Part shown: positions 1 through 7,928 of the stretch, piece by piece
Position numbering within the stretch: position 1 is the stretch's first letter
How the letters are laid out: each line of letters begins with the position of its first letter
Assembly (NCBI GenBank): GCA_021296345.1
Contig: JAGWAN010000001.1
Span: 1 to 64,000 of the forward strand
Direction of reading: 5' to 3'
From: Acidimicrobiia bacterium
GTDB taxonomy: Bacteria; Actinomycetota; Acidimicrobiia; Spongiisociales; Spongiisociaceae
Length of the DNA: 64,000 bases
The notes under the pieces: generated by a model
The model's input: only the letters and a program-made list of their open reading frames with translations
Database searches by the model: none
Told to the model about the DNA's origin: nothing
Program-made: the position numbers and the translations under genes

Positions 1-1
1 G

Positions 2-1426
2 GACAACCCCGACCGGACCTGGCTGCTGGACCTGTGCAGGCGCTACGAAGTCGAGGCTCTGTTCAGCGGGCATACTCACTTCCAGGTGTTCAACCGGGCC
101 GGCAACACCCGCCTGTACACGCTTCCCTCGACCACCACGACCAGGCCGGGCTTCTACGAGGCATTCAACGTCCGCCCCGCGGATCGGGGATGGATCGACA
201 CCACCAAGCTCGGCTTCTTCCTGGTGAGGGTGACCGACCGGGGGACCTCGGTGCACCTGATCCGCACCAGCGGCGAGACGCACGCCAACCACCGGGCCGG
301 AACCCGCATCCTGAGCGGCACGATCGTCGACCTTCCACATTCTCCGGTAGCCACATACCTGCGACTGCCCATCACCAACAAGAGCGACGGGGCGATCTCC
401 TACCCCAACCACGTGCGGCACCGGATCCGCGACGACTACCCCCTGCTGTCGTGCGTCGAGGCGGGGATCCGCAACGTTCGGTTCCCGATCCACGACCTCG
501 ACGTGCCACTGCAGGCCGGACAACTCGCCGTCCTGCGTCGCGAAGGAGTGGAGTTGACAGCGACCGTTCTGTGTCCTAGGCCGGTTGACATTGCCGCAGC
601 GGTCCGCAAGGCCTCCGAATCGGATTTCATCGAGGTCCAGTTGACCAACCGTTTCTTTCCGGACGGCGAGGATCTGGCGGCCCTGGCAGAACTCCGGGGA
701 GCGGGCGCGCGGGTCGCCCTGGCCCCGCTGGCGCTGGAGGACACCGGCAAGGTACATCTGCGCAGCCGGACCGGCTACCGGCCCCGGGAACTACCCCGTC
801 TCGACGAAATGCTGACCGGCCACGGTCTTTTTCTCGACCGGGCGGTCTGCATGGTTGACGACTCGGAGTCAGTGTGGAGCGACATCCGGGCCTTCGATAC
901 AGAACTCCACTCCATAGGGGGGCTCGACTTCCTGGTGCCGCTGGACGCCGACGACGGGGCCAACGCCCTCGCAGCCGCGGAAGCGTTGTTCGCAGCTGCC
1001 ACGATGCCCGGTTGCCGCGTCTATCTCGACCCGCTGCAGGATCTCGACCGGGTCACCAAAGTGGTGCACGGCCTGCTGGACCGGCTATCGAACCCGCGGC
1101 CCGCTTTCCATGTGACCAGGGCGTTGAACACGGTGCTGTTCGGGGAAGGTCGCAGACCAGGCAGCTACATACCCATAGATCCCGGCGGGTTACCCCACGA
1201 CGCAACAGTGCGGGTCATTGCTGACCATAGAAGCGAACTCTGGTTGGTGCCGGACCAGGAGACGGTCAGGGTGGCCGAGGCTCTGCGGCATCGGGTGACA
1301 GACCATGCCCCGGTGCGGCTCATCGACCCCGCGGCGGGCTTGTCGTGGCAAGATTCGCTGGGCACAGTTCTGGACCTGATGTCATCCGGCTACCCCACAC
1401 CTATTTGGGTGGTTCAAGTCTTCTAA
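2..1426 (+). CDS. Metallophosphoesterase-like protein, 5' end outside window
   Basis: The reading frame is open from base 2, so the gene starts upstream of the window. The visible part (about 474 residues) begins with the end of a calcineurin-like metallophosphoesterase domain: the sequence FSGHTHFQVF at about residues 21-30 contains the GHTH metal-binding signature of that fold. The remaining 430 or so residues are not recognised; they alternate beta-rich and alpha/beta stretches and may be an accessory substrate-binding domain. There is no membrane segment in the visible part. It converges on the SDR gene at 1543. Hydrolysis of a phosphodiester or phosphomonoester is the family role; the substrate cannot be told. 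The domain call is good, the specific function open. Confidence 0.6.
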   Translation, partial: DNPDRTWLLDLCRRYEVEALFSGHTHFQVFNRAGNTRLYTLPSTTTTRPGFYEAFNVRPADRGWIDTTKLGFFLVRVTDRGTSVHLIRTSGETHANHRAGTRILSGTIVDLPHSPVATYLRLPITNKSDGAISYPNHVRHRIRDDYPLLSCVEAGIRNVRFPIHDLDVPLQAGQLAVLRREGVELTATVLCPRPVDIAAAVRKASESDFIEVQLTNRFFPDGEDLAALAELRGAGARVALAPLALEDTGKVHLRSRTGYRPRELPRLDEMLTGHGLFLDRAVCMVDDSESVWSDIRAFDTELHSIGGLDFLVPLDADDGANALAAAEALFAAATMPGCRVYLDPLQDLDRVTKVVHGLLDRLSNPRPAFHVTRALNTVLFGEGRRPGSYIPIDPGGLPHDATVRVIADHRSELWLVPDQETVRVAEALRHRVTDHAPVRLIDPAAGLSWQDSLGTVLDLMSSGYPTPIWVVQVF

Positions 1427-1542
1427 ATGTTCGACCGGCCTCCGAACACTCGCTTCAAGCAACGCACGCACCCTCTGGGGATGAAAACCGATGTACCCAA
1501 TGTCGCCGAGGCAGTCGGCCTAATCGAGGGTCAGCACTCCCG

Positions 1543-2271
1543 CTAGTACATGAGAGCGCCACCGGTGACGCTGATGGCGGCGCCGCTGATGTAGCTCGCA
1601 TGATCAGAGGCGAGGAAGACGACCACTGCAGCCACTTCCTCCGGCTGGCCGAGACGGCCCAAAGGACAGGACGCGACGCCTGCCGCCACAACCTCCTCCG
1701 TGTTGTCGGTGTGCTGCATGGGTGTGTCGATCGGGCCGGGGAGGAGGGAGTTGACGGTGATCCCGTGCGGCCCGTACCAGCGGGCGAAGTCGCGGCTCAT
1801 CGACACTACCCCGCCCTTGGCCGCCACGTAGGCATGGGCGCCCAGCCTGGTGCCCCGGATGAAACCCGGCGACGAGAAGTTGACGATCCGGCCGCCCCGC
1901 CCCGCGGCGACGAGCGCCTGACCGAAGGCCCGGCACAGGAAGAACCCCGCCTTGAGGTCCACATCCAGTTGGAGGTCCCATTCCTCCTCGCCCACCTCGT
2001 CGAGAGGCTGCCTCTTCAGGGTGCCGGCCACATGGGCTAGCGCCCACAAGTTCCCCAGGGACTCCGATGCGTCCTCCACCAGGCCGCCGAGCCCGGCTAT
2101 GTCGCGGAGGTCGTAACGCTTCGCATGGTGGAGGGAGGGACTCGGCAATGCACCCACCGTCCTGCCGAGCGCCTCCCCTTTGATGTCGACCGCGAACACC
2201 CGTGCCCCTACCGCGGCGAAGGCTTCCGCCGTAGCCTTCCCGATGCCCTGGGCGGCGCCGGTGACGATCAC
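1543..2271 (-). CDS. Short-chain dehydrogenase/reductase (SDR)
   Basis: A classical NAD(P)-dependent SDR of about 242 residues. The glycine-rich cofactor loop TGAAQGIG lies at the N-terminus, a serine-containing strand NFSSPG follows, and the catalytic YVAAK (YxxxK) is present. It is the last gene of the minus-strand sugar-importer operon, so oxidation of an imported polyol or sugar lactol is a reasonable inference. The start is uncertain: homology to the SDR at 47115 continues upstream (GAGLEGRG), but no ATG, GTG or TTG lies in frame between 2400 and 2271. I used GTG 2271, preceded by GAAGG at a 7-nt spacing. Translation coupled to the ATPase stop at 2327 with an unusual start codon is the alternative. 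Confidence 0.85.
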   Translation of the reverse strand: MIVTGAAQGIGKATAEAFAAVGARVFAVDIKGEALGRTVGALPSPSLHHAKRYDLRDIAGLGGLVEDASESLGNLWALAHVAGTLKRQPLDEVGEEEWDLQLDVDLKAGFFLCRAFGQALVAAGRGGRIVNFSSPGFIRGTRLGAHAYVAAKGGVVSMSRDFARWYGPHGITVNSLLPGPIDTPMQHTDNTEEVVAAGVASCPLGRLGQPEEVAAVVVFLASDHASYISGAAISVTGGALMY

Positions 2272-2326
2272 TCCCCTGCCTTCAAGGCCAGCGCCCGGGT
2301 TCCAGACGATTGCGGAGCCCCCTGTC

Positions 2327-3103
2327 TCAGGCGGTGGCGCCGGTGATGTGGGCCACGACTTCCTGACGGGTGGTCTCGGACTTGGGCAGGTCGGCCACCA
2401 GCCGGCCCTGGCGAAGGATGAGCAGGCGGGTGCATATCGACCATACGTGTTCCATGTTGTGCGAGATGACAATCATCGCCATGTCTGTCTCGGCCGACGA
2501 CACCATCGCGCCGATCATCTCCAGCACCGCGGCGGCTTCCTTGACACCCAGCGCCGCAGTGGGTTCGTCCAGGAGCAGGAGCCTGCCACCCCAGAAGCCG
2601 GCCCGAGATATGGCCACCACCTGGCGTTGCCCGCCCGACATGGTCTCGATGTCGGCATCGAGGTTCGGGAACCGGGCGGGGAGGGCCTCGACCGCGGCCC
2701 GGGCTCTCTTCCGCATCAACCTGCGGTTGAGCATCCCCAGCTTCCCGCGCCACCCGTCCCTGACCACTTCACGGCCGAGGTAGAAGTTGGCCGGGATGTC
2801 GAAGATGTCAACCAGAGCCAACTGCTGGTAAACGGTCTCGATTCCCTCGTCACGAGCCTCCGCAGGCGTGGAGAAGACCTTGCGGTCGCCGTTCAGATAC
2901 ACCTCGCCGGCAGTCGGGATGACAGCACCGGCCAGGCATTTCACCAGGGTTGACTTGCCCGCCCCGTTATCGCCGAGGAGGCCCACGATCTCGTCCCGGT
3001 CGAGGGTAAAGCTCACGTCGTCCAGGGCGCGGATCGTCCCGTAGTGCTTGGACAGACCCCTAATCTCCAGGAGCGGGGCACTCGGCCCGTTGACGTAGGT
3101 CAT
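2327..3103 (-). CDS. Sugar ABC transporter ATP-binding protein (FrcA-type)
   Basis: 258 residues, a single nucleotide-binding domain as in fructose-type FrcA rather than the double RbsA. Walker A GDNGAGKST, Q-loop YQQ, signature MSGGQRQ, Walker B LLLLDEP and switch histidine ISHN are all present. It energises the permease at 3150-4190 with the binding protein at 4213-5295. ATG 3103 was chosen because the protein then begins just before the conserved LLEIRGLSKHYG strand; the in-frame upstream extension overlaps the permease and has no domain character. Order in the operon is binding protein, permease, ATPase, SDR. Confidence 0.9.
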   Translation of the reverse strand: MTYVNGPSAPLLEIRGLSKHYGTIRALDDVSFTLDRDEIVGLLGDNGAGKSTLVKCLAGAVIPTAGEVYLNGDRKVFSTPAEARDEGIETVYQQLALVDIFDIPANFYLGREVVRDGWRGKLGMLNRRLMRKRARAAVEALPARFPNLDADIETMSGGQRQVVAISRAGFWGGRLLLLDEPTAALGVKEAAAVLEMIGAMVSSAETDMAMIVISHNMEHVWSICTRLLILRQGRLVADLPKSETTRQEVVAHITGATA

Positions 3104-3149
3104 GACTTCGTCACCACGGCTGGCAGCGGACGTACCTCTCCCCCGTACA

Positions 3150-4190
3150 TCACACATCCATCCTGACCTCGGCCTCCCGCCGTCCCAGCTGGTCGAACAC
3201 CACCGCACCCAGCAGCAGGACGCCCCTGGATACCTCCTGCCAGAAGGACTGAACCTGCAGCAGGACGAGACCGTTGTCCAGCACCGCCAGGATGAGGATC
3301 GCCACCAGGGTTCCGATGACCGAGCCCCTCCCCCCGTACAGGCTGGCGCCGCCCACGATCACACCGGTCAAGGCCAGGAACTCCATCCTCTCCCCGGTCG
3401 TGGGGGACACCGCGCCAACCTGGGACACGACGATCATCGAGGCTAGGGCGACGGTCGCTCCGGTGAGGACGAAGGCGATAGCCACCTGTTTCTCCAGCGG
3501 GATCCCCGCCAGCCGCGCCGCCTGGGGGTTCGCTCCGATGGCGTACATCTGCTGGCCGTACTTGGTGAGGCGCATGAGCACGAAGAAGACCGCCACCACC
3601 AGCAGCAACACGATCACGGCCACGGGTATCTCGATTCCCCCGACCTCGAAGCGCGTACGCCCCAGGAACCTGAACCCTTCGACGCGAACTGCCCTCCCGT
3701 CCATCACGAGCTTGGAGGCCCCGCGGAAGGCGACGAGCGTGGCGAGCGTTGTGAGGATCGAGTTGACCCGAAACTTGATGATGGCGACCGCGTTGATGCC
3801 GGCGATCGCCATGGCGGCGGCTACCGCCCCGACGACTCCCCAGGCCATGCCGTAATCCCTCGCGACCACCGCGAATACGGCGCCGGCGAATCCGATGGCG
3901 GATCCCACCGAGACGTCCACCTGGCGGGCCACGAGCAGCAGGGTCATGGCGCTGCCGATGATGCCGATCACCGCCCCGTTGACCAGGACGTTCACCAGGT
4001 TGGTGGAGGTGAAGAAGAACGGCGACCGGATGGTGAAGAAGACGCACAGGATGACCAGGACCCCGACCCGGGCCTGCATGGCCGTGAACCGGACGCGCGA
4101 CGCCAGCTTCGTTAGCACCCCACCGGCCGGGGCACCGGGGGATCCTCTCTCCCCGTTGCCCCGGCCTGGGTCAGCGTCTCTGGTATTCAC
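3150..4190 (-). CDS. Sugar ABC transporter permease (RbsC/FrcC-type)
   Basis: 346 residues with about eight to ten hydrophobic segments starting near residue 40 (VGVLVILCVFFTI) and a BPD_transp_2-type coupling region (RLAGIPLEKQVAIAFVLTG, then LTGVIVGGASLYGGRGS). This is the membrane channel of the carbohydrate uptake type 2 importers. The N-terminal 30 residues are polar and cytoplasmic. It lies between the binding protein and ATPase genes with short gaps, so all three are probably one transcript. Substrate class (pentose, hexose or polyol) is a family-level inference. Confidence 0.9.
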   Translation of the reverse strand: MNTRDADPGRGNGERGSPGAPAGGVLTKLASRVRFTAMQARVGVLVILCVFFTIRSPFFFTSTNLVNVLVNGAVIGIIGSAMTLLLVARQVDVSVGSAIGFAGAVFAVVARDYGMAWGVVGAVAAAMAIAGINAVAIIKFRVNSILTTLATLVAFRGASKLVMDGRAVRVEGFRFLGRTRFEVGGIEIPVAVIVLLLVVAVFFVLMRLTKYGQQMYAIGANPQAARLAGIPLEKQVAIAFVLTGATVALASMIVVSQVGAVSPTTGERMEFLALTGVIVGGASLYGGRGSVIGTLVAILILAVLDNGLVLLQVQSFWQEVSRGVLLLGAVVFDQLGRREAEVRMDV

Positions 4191-4212
4191 TACCTGACGG
4201 GTTGCCTGTTGC

Positions 4213-5295
4213 CTACCCGGCTGCGGCGGGGTAGTGGTCGACGAGGTTGGAAGCGTTCAGGAACTTGTGATCTATGAAGATCTCCCGGCCGGGGTCCTCA
4301 CCCTTCGCCAACGCTATCGCCGCCGGCACCGCCAGACTCCCGTACAGATCCGGGAAGTACGCCACATCACCAATCCACTGCGGATTGTTCAATATGTCCG
4401 GCCACGCCGAAGCATCCGCCCCATGACCCACGATGAACACATGCCCACCACGGCCCTGAGTCTCCGCCGCCGCGAACGCAGACCCCGCATCAGGATCACC
4501 GAAACTCGACATCACCAGAATCACCGTCGCGTCAGGCACCGTCGTCAAAATGTCCGTGAACTGGCGCCGCACGTTCTCCAACGCATCCGAGCCGCCCTGA
4601 CGCTTGTCCACAACCCGGAACTTCGAATCAGGAACCGACCCGCAAACACCCTCAAAGCCCTCACGCGAACCACCGGCCCGCTGAGCATTGATATCCGGCG
4701 AACTCAGATTCTCGATCGACACGTACAGATCGAACTCGCAACCGAACTCCGACTGGGCAAAGTCACCCAACCCGGCACCGGCCACAAGACCAGCCTCGTA
4801 ACCGTTCGACCCCACAAACACCCGCTCGCACGGACCCTGAGGCACGTCCATCGTCACCGTCGGCAGATCACCGTACGCCTCACAAACCGCCTCAGCCGCA
4901 TCCGGGAAGAACTGCCAGTTGATCACCGCGTCCAACCCCTGCGCATCCAAAGTCCGCGCACACTGAATAGCCGTATCCGTAGAGAAATTCGCATCACACT
5001 CGAACAACTCCACACCAGCCGACGCAGCCGCCTCACGAATACTCTCCGTCACGATGAACACAAACGGATCCGCATCACCACCAGAGATATAACCCAACTT
5101 GATCGGCTCATCAGTAGTCATCGCCGAATCATCAGCCATGGCAGTTGTCTCGGGCGCTGCCTCGGTGGCGGACGGAGCTTGGGTTTCCGCCGGTTCGGAG
5201 GTCTCTTCTCCGCCACCGCAGGCACCGGCGAAGAGAAGGAAAGCCGAGATAATCACCAACCCGGACCTGAACCGATACCACTGCCTTCCAGGCAT
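4213..5295 (-). CDS. Sugar-type ABC transporter substrate-binding lipoprotein
   Basis: 360 residues. A signal peptide ends in the lipobox LFAGAC, so the protein is lipid-anchored outside the membrane. A Glu/Thr/Ala-rich linker precedes a periplasmic-binding-protein type I domain (from IKLGYISGG at about residue 65). It is the first gene of the importer operon, with a strong ribosome-binding sequence GGAGGTAGG just upstream of ATG 5295. The codon use is odd: from about 5160 down to 4320 many codons end in G or T (for example ggt, gat, tct, acg, gtg), whereas the N-terminus, the last 14 codons and neighbouring genes favour C. This suggests the ligand-binding domain was acquired by recombination. 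Confidence 0.9.
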   Translation of the reverse strand: MPGRQWYRFRSGLVIISAFLLFAGACGGGEETSEPAETQAPSATEAAPETTAMADDSAMTTDEPIKLGYISGGDADPFVFIVTESIREAAASAGVELFECDANFSTDTAIQCARTLDAQGLDAVINWQFFPDAAEAVCEAYGDLPTVTMDVPQGPCERVFVGSNGYEAGLVAGAGLGDFAQSEFGCEFDLYVSIENLSSPDINAQRAGGSREGFEGVCGSVPDSKFRVVDKRQGGSDALENVRRQFTDILTTVPDATVILVMSSFGDPDAGSAFAAAETQGRGGHVFIVGHGADASAWPDILNNPQWIGDVAYFPDLYGSLAVPAAIALAKGEDPGREIFIDHKFLNASNLVDHYPAAAG

Positions 5296-5492
5296 TTCCT
5301 ACCTCCCGTAGCGCTGGTTACCGGCATCGTGAACCCGCCGCAAACCACCGGAATGACCGTAGCATGGGCCGCAAGACGGCACCCGGCCAGAAGCCTGTCT
5401 AACTTCGGTGTCGAGCAACATTTCCAGCGTCTCCGCTCGAACGCGCCCGGACCCGGGATGCTCCTCTGCTCTGCCGGCCACCGTCCGGCGGC

Positions 5493-5936
5493 TCAGCGGC
5501 GGCGGGCTCGGTGGTAGAGGTCGACGAAGTCGTTGACGGGATAGCGGCCGATGGCCTCCCCGATGACCTCGATAGGTAGGTCGTCGAGGCGGCGGAAGCG
5601 GACGCAGCTCTTGCCCATGTCCATTCGCTTGCCGGTGGCCCGGTACGCCTGCTCGAAGTCCTCACGGGCTGCATCATCGGCGTAGACGCCCGACAGGTAG
5701 ACGGCCATATGCCGCTTCTGGGAGGCAAGGGCGGCGTACATCAGCGGCTTCCCGTTGTAAGTGTCAGGCTGGATCGCAAGCGGGATCTCGTAGGTGATCA
5801 TCCCCCAGCGCATCTCCTCCTCGTACCCGTCCGGGAGGCGGTCGAGGATGACCGAACGCACCGCCGAGAGCGCCTCCCGCCGATCCTGGGGAAGGCCGGC
5901 CAGGTATTCCTCTACCGTTGTTGCGTCCGATCTCAT
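5493..5936 (-). CDS. DUF1801 domain protein
   Basis: 147 residues starting at ATG 5936 (MRSDATTVEEYL). The sequence matches the pattern of DUF1801/YdhG-like small proteins: an N-terminal helix with a YLAGLPQDRREAL-type segment, a central GYEEEMRWGMITY motif and a C-terminal basic region. Members have been linked to iron handling or remain uncharacterised; no function is assigned here. It stands alone between the importer operon and the 6-kb scar region. Confidence 0.75.
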   Translation of the reverse strand: MRSDATTVEEYLAGLPQDRREALSAVRSVILDRLPDGYEEEMRWGMITYEIPLAIQPDTYNGKPLMYAALASQKRHMAVYLSGVYADDAAREDFEQAYRATGKRMDMGKSCVRFRRLDDLPIEVIGEAIGRYPVNDFVDLYHRARRR

Positions 5937-6039
5937 CGACAGACAGCATAGAACCTGCCCCCAGGGCAACGAAACATCTCGGCCAACGCGGCGATCGCTG
6001 CTCGCCGTCCTACGGCGTGACGATCCGAAGGTCAGGCCA

Positions 6040-6068
6040 TTGATGTGCGCTGGTTAGAGCGATACTAT
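6040..6068 (+). promoter_or_regulatory. Promoter ahead of the DUF6338-like remnant
   Basis: TTGATG (6040-6045) and TACTAT (6063-6068) are separated by exactly 17 bases and lie 24 bases before the ATG at 6093, in a locally AT-richer patch. This is a good sigma-70-type match. Confidence 0.5.
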
Positions 6069-6092
6069 AGTTTTCATTGTGAATGAGCTGAT

Positions 6093-6278
6093 ATGACAGG
6101 TTTGGGCGCAGCCACGCTCATTCTCATAGTCCTGCTTCCGGGTGCCCTGTTCGTTTGGAGCTTCGAGCGATGGGCAGGTCGGTTCGGAATCGGATTGCAG
6201 GACCGAGCTCTGAGATTCGTAGGAGGATCGGCTGTGCTGCTGTCGATTGACGCTTGGCCTCTTGAGGAGGACCTGTGA
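6093..6278 (+). pseudogene. Truncated DUF6338-like membrane protein
   Basis: The 61-residue frame starts with a hydrophobic segment (residues 7-23, ATLILIVLLPGALFVW) followed by SFERWAGRFGIGLQDRALRFVGGSA. This resembles the N-terminus of the much longer DUF6338 membrane proteins. After the GGSA motif the sequence jumps to a short unrelated tail (SIDAWPLEEDL) and stops, so about two thirds or more of the expected gene is missing. The start, promoter and the downstream small ORF are intact, which suggests an internal deletion rather than general decay. The family assignment is from memory of the motif and should be searched. Confidence 0.5.
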
Positions 6279-6418
6279 AAGGTAAACGCCGAGCGACGCC
6301 CGTGCGCAGGGGTGTAGATAGCGGGTACACGACGAACAAGGCGATTTCACCGTCGAAGTTGCCTAAAGGCCCGGGGCCAGGAGCTACGAAAACACCCGAG
6401 GATTCCAAGTCGAAATAG
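6275..6418 (+). CDS. Small basic protein downstream of the DUF6338-like remnant
   Basis: A 47-residue ORF whose GTG start overlaps the preceding stop in a GTGA arrangement. A strong AGGAGG (6265-6270) sits four bases before the start, inside the previous frame. The product is basic and rich in Lys, Pro, Gly and Ser, with the segment TPVRRGVDSGYTT near the N-terminus and no membrane segment. Function is unknown; the coupling suggests it was made together with the membrane protein. Confidence 0.5.
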   Translation: MKGKRRATPVRRGVDSGYTTNKAISPSKLPKGPGPGATKTPEDSKSK

Positions 6419-6470
6419 CTGCTCCCAACCGAAGCTGGCTAGCGAATCCGCCCGACGGGACCGGGCTCTC

Positions 6471-6691
6471 CTACGGATCGAGGCGCAGAAGTTTCTCGGG
6501 ATTGGTCCTGACCATCTTGCGGATGTCGTGGGCCGGTAGGCCCAGGTCCAGAAGGCAGGCGATGAGCTCACGCAGGCCTTCGACCGGCGCCGGCAACGTG
6601 TAGCCACCGAAGTCTGTCGCCAGGATGCAGTGATGGGTTCACACTTGCCGGATCTGTTCGGCGGCCCCCCTAATCCCTCCGCTCGCCTCGC
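6471..6691 (-). pseudogene. Dead 3' fragment of a DUF6282-like amidohydrolase
   Basis: This stretch closely matches the last 220 bases of the amidohydrolase gene at 30549-31547 (corresponding bases 30549-30770) and ends abruptly where the similarity stops. The frame reads GEASGGIRGAAEQIRQV, then an in-frame TGA (6639-6641, one base different from the intact copy), then HHCILATDFGGYTLPAP and onward to the stop at 6471. There is no start or 5' domain. It is a duplicated or recombined remnant. Confidence 0.9.
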
Positions 6692-6787
6692 CAACCGTAT
6701 GGCCTCGCCGACTCAGGCTCTCGGGTTAGGCTGATCGAACAGGCCGGACTTTGTGGGCCGCCTGCCGGGGTCCGGACGGAGGAGTCA

Positions 6788-7849
6788 ATGCCACATGTGA
6801 TGACGGTGCGGGGCCCGATCCTCCCGTCCGAGCTGGGCCCGACGATGACTCACGAGCATGTCTTTCTGGATGGTCGCCATGCCTGGGGTCCTTCCGAAGA
6901 GATCCTCGATACCGAAGCCGGAACGCGGCCGTTCGAAACCAGGTTGGCGGGTCCGAGTCGCTGGAACCAGTCTGCTTACCGGAGCAACCTCGCCCAGACC
7001 TCTCGCGACGACTACCAACTGATCTCCGACGAGGTTGGGGAGTACGTACGGGCCGGCGGCGGAACCATCGTGGAGTTGACCGTGATCGGTCTCAACCCGG
7101 AGCCCGAGGCGCTGGCGCGGCTCTCCGAAGACTTGGATGTACACATCGTGGCCGGGGCAGGCTTCTATGTGAGCGCCTTCCATCCATCGTGGGTGGCGGG
7201 GATGAGCCTCCCGGACCTGACGGCTTTTCTGCGGAAGGAGGTTGCCGAGGGCATCGGAGGCACACGGGTCCGACCCGGCATCATCGGTGAGATCGGCACT
7301 TCCGAAACACTGTTCGACGTCGAGGAACGGGTACTGAGGGCATCCGCTCGGGTAGCGGTCGAGACCGACACCCCGATTAACGTTCATTGCCACCCTCCGT
7401 CCCTCGAAGTCGTGCAACGTATCTTGGACATCCTCGAGGAGGAGGGCCATCCACTCGACCGGACCTCCCTTTCCCACCTCGACGAGATCACGGACCTCGA
7501 CTACCACCGCGCCGTCCTCGGTCGAGGCCCGCTGATCGGGTTCGACAGCTTCGGTCAGGACGGCTATTTCGAGCCGACATGGAAGTCGAAGAGCGACCAG
7601 GCCAAGCTGGAGACCATGCTCGCCCTGGTCGAAGCCGGCTTCGAGAATCAACTGCTGATGTCGCAGGACATGCACAAGAAGCACTACCTGCTCCGCTACG
7701 GGGGCCTGGGGTACAACCACGTCCTCACTCGGGTCGTTCCCCGGATGAAGGTCACCTACGGCGCCGACGACCGGCTGATCGAGAAGTTGCTGGTCACCAA
7801 CCCGACCCGGCTCCTGACTCGCAACACGGATTCCGGGCAGCCTTCGTGA
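6788..7849 (+). CDS. Phosphotriesterase-family hydrolase (PHP/lactonase-like)
   Basis: 353 residues, TIM-barrel amidohydrolase superfamily. Metal-site motifs are THEHVF (HxH, residues 21-26), GIIGEIGTS with Glu in place of the carboxylated lysine of true phosphotriesterases, NVHCHP, SHLD and a late SQD. The Glu bridge is typical of the PHP/lactonase-like subgroup, so a lactone or related ester is a likelier substrate than an organophosphate. A strong GGAGGAG precedes ATG 6788. The dimethylformamidase-like gene follows after 79 bases. A paralogue is at 46033. Confidence 0.85.
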   Translation: MPHVMTVRGPILPSELGPTMTHEHVFLDGRHAWGPSEEILDTEAGTRPFETRLAGPSRWNQSAYRSNLAQTSRDDYQLISDEVGEYVRAGGGTIVELTVIGLNPEPEALARLSEDLDVHIVAGAGFYVSAFHPSWVAGMSLPDLTAFLRKEVAEGIGGTRVRPGIIGEIGTSETLFDVEERVLRASARVAVETDTPINVHCHPPSLEVVQRILDILEEEGHPLDRTSLSHLDEITDLDYHRAVLGRGPLIGFDSFGQDGYFEPTWKSKSDQAKLETMLALVEAGFENQLLMSQDMHKKHYLLRYGGLGYNHVLTRVVPRMKVTYGADDRLIEKLLVTNPTRLLTRNTDSGQPS

Positions 7850-7928
7850 ACTGCCTCGGCCCCACCAGCCTGGGGGGACCCGGGAGCGCTGGGGCACTTG
7901 AGACCGGCCCGGAGTTGTCGACGAGGGG

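Noticed and set aside
4234-5517. Plus-strand 427-aa frame opposite the binding protein
   Set aside because: It is open because of the unusual codon ends of the real gene on the other strand; it is rich in Arg and His without a domain.
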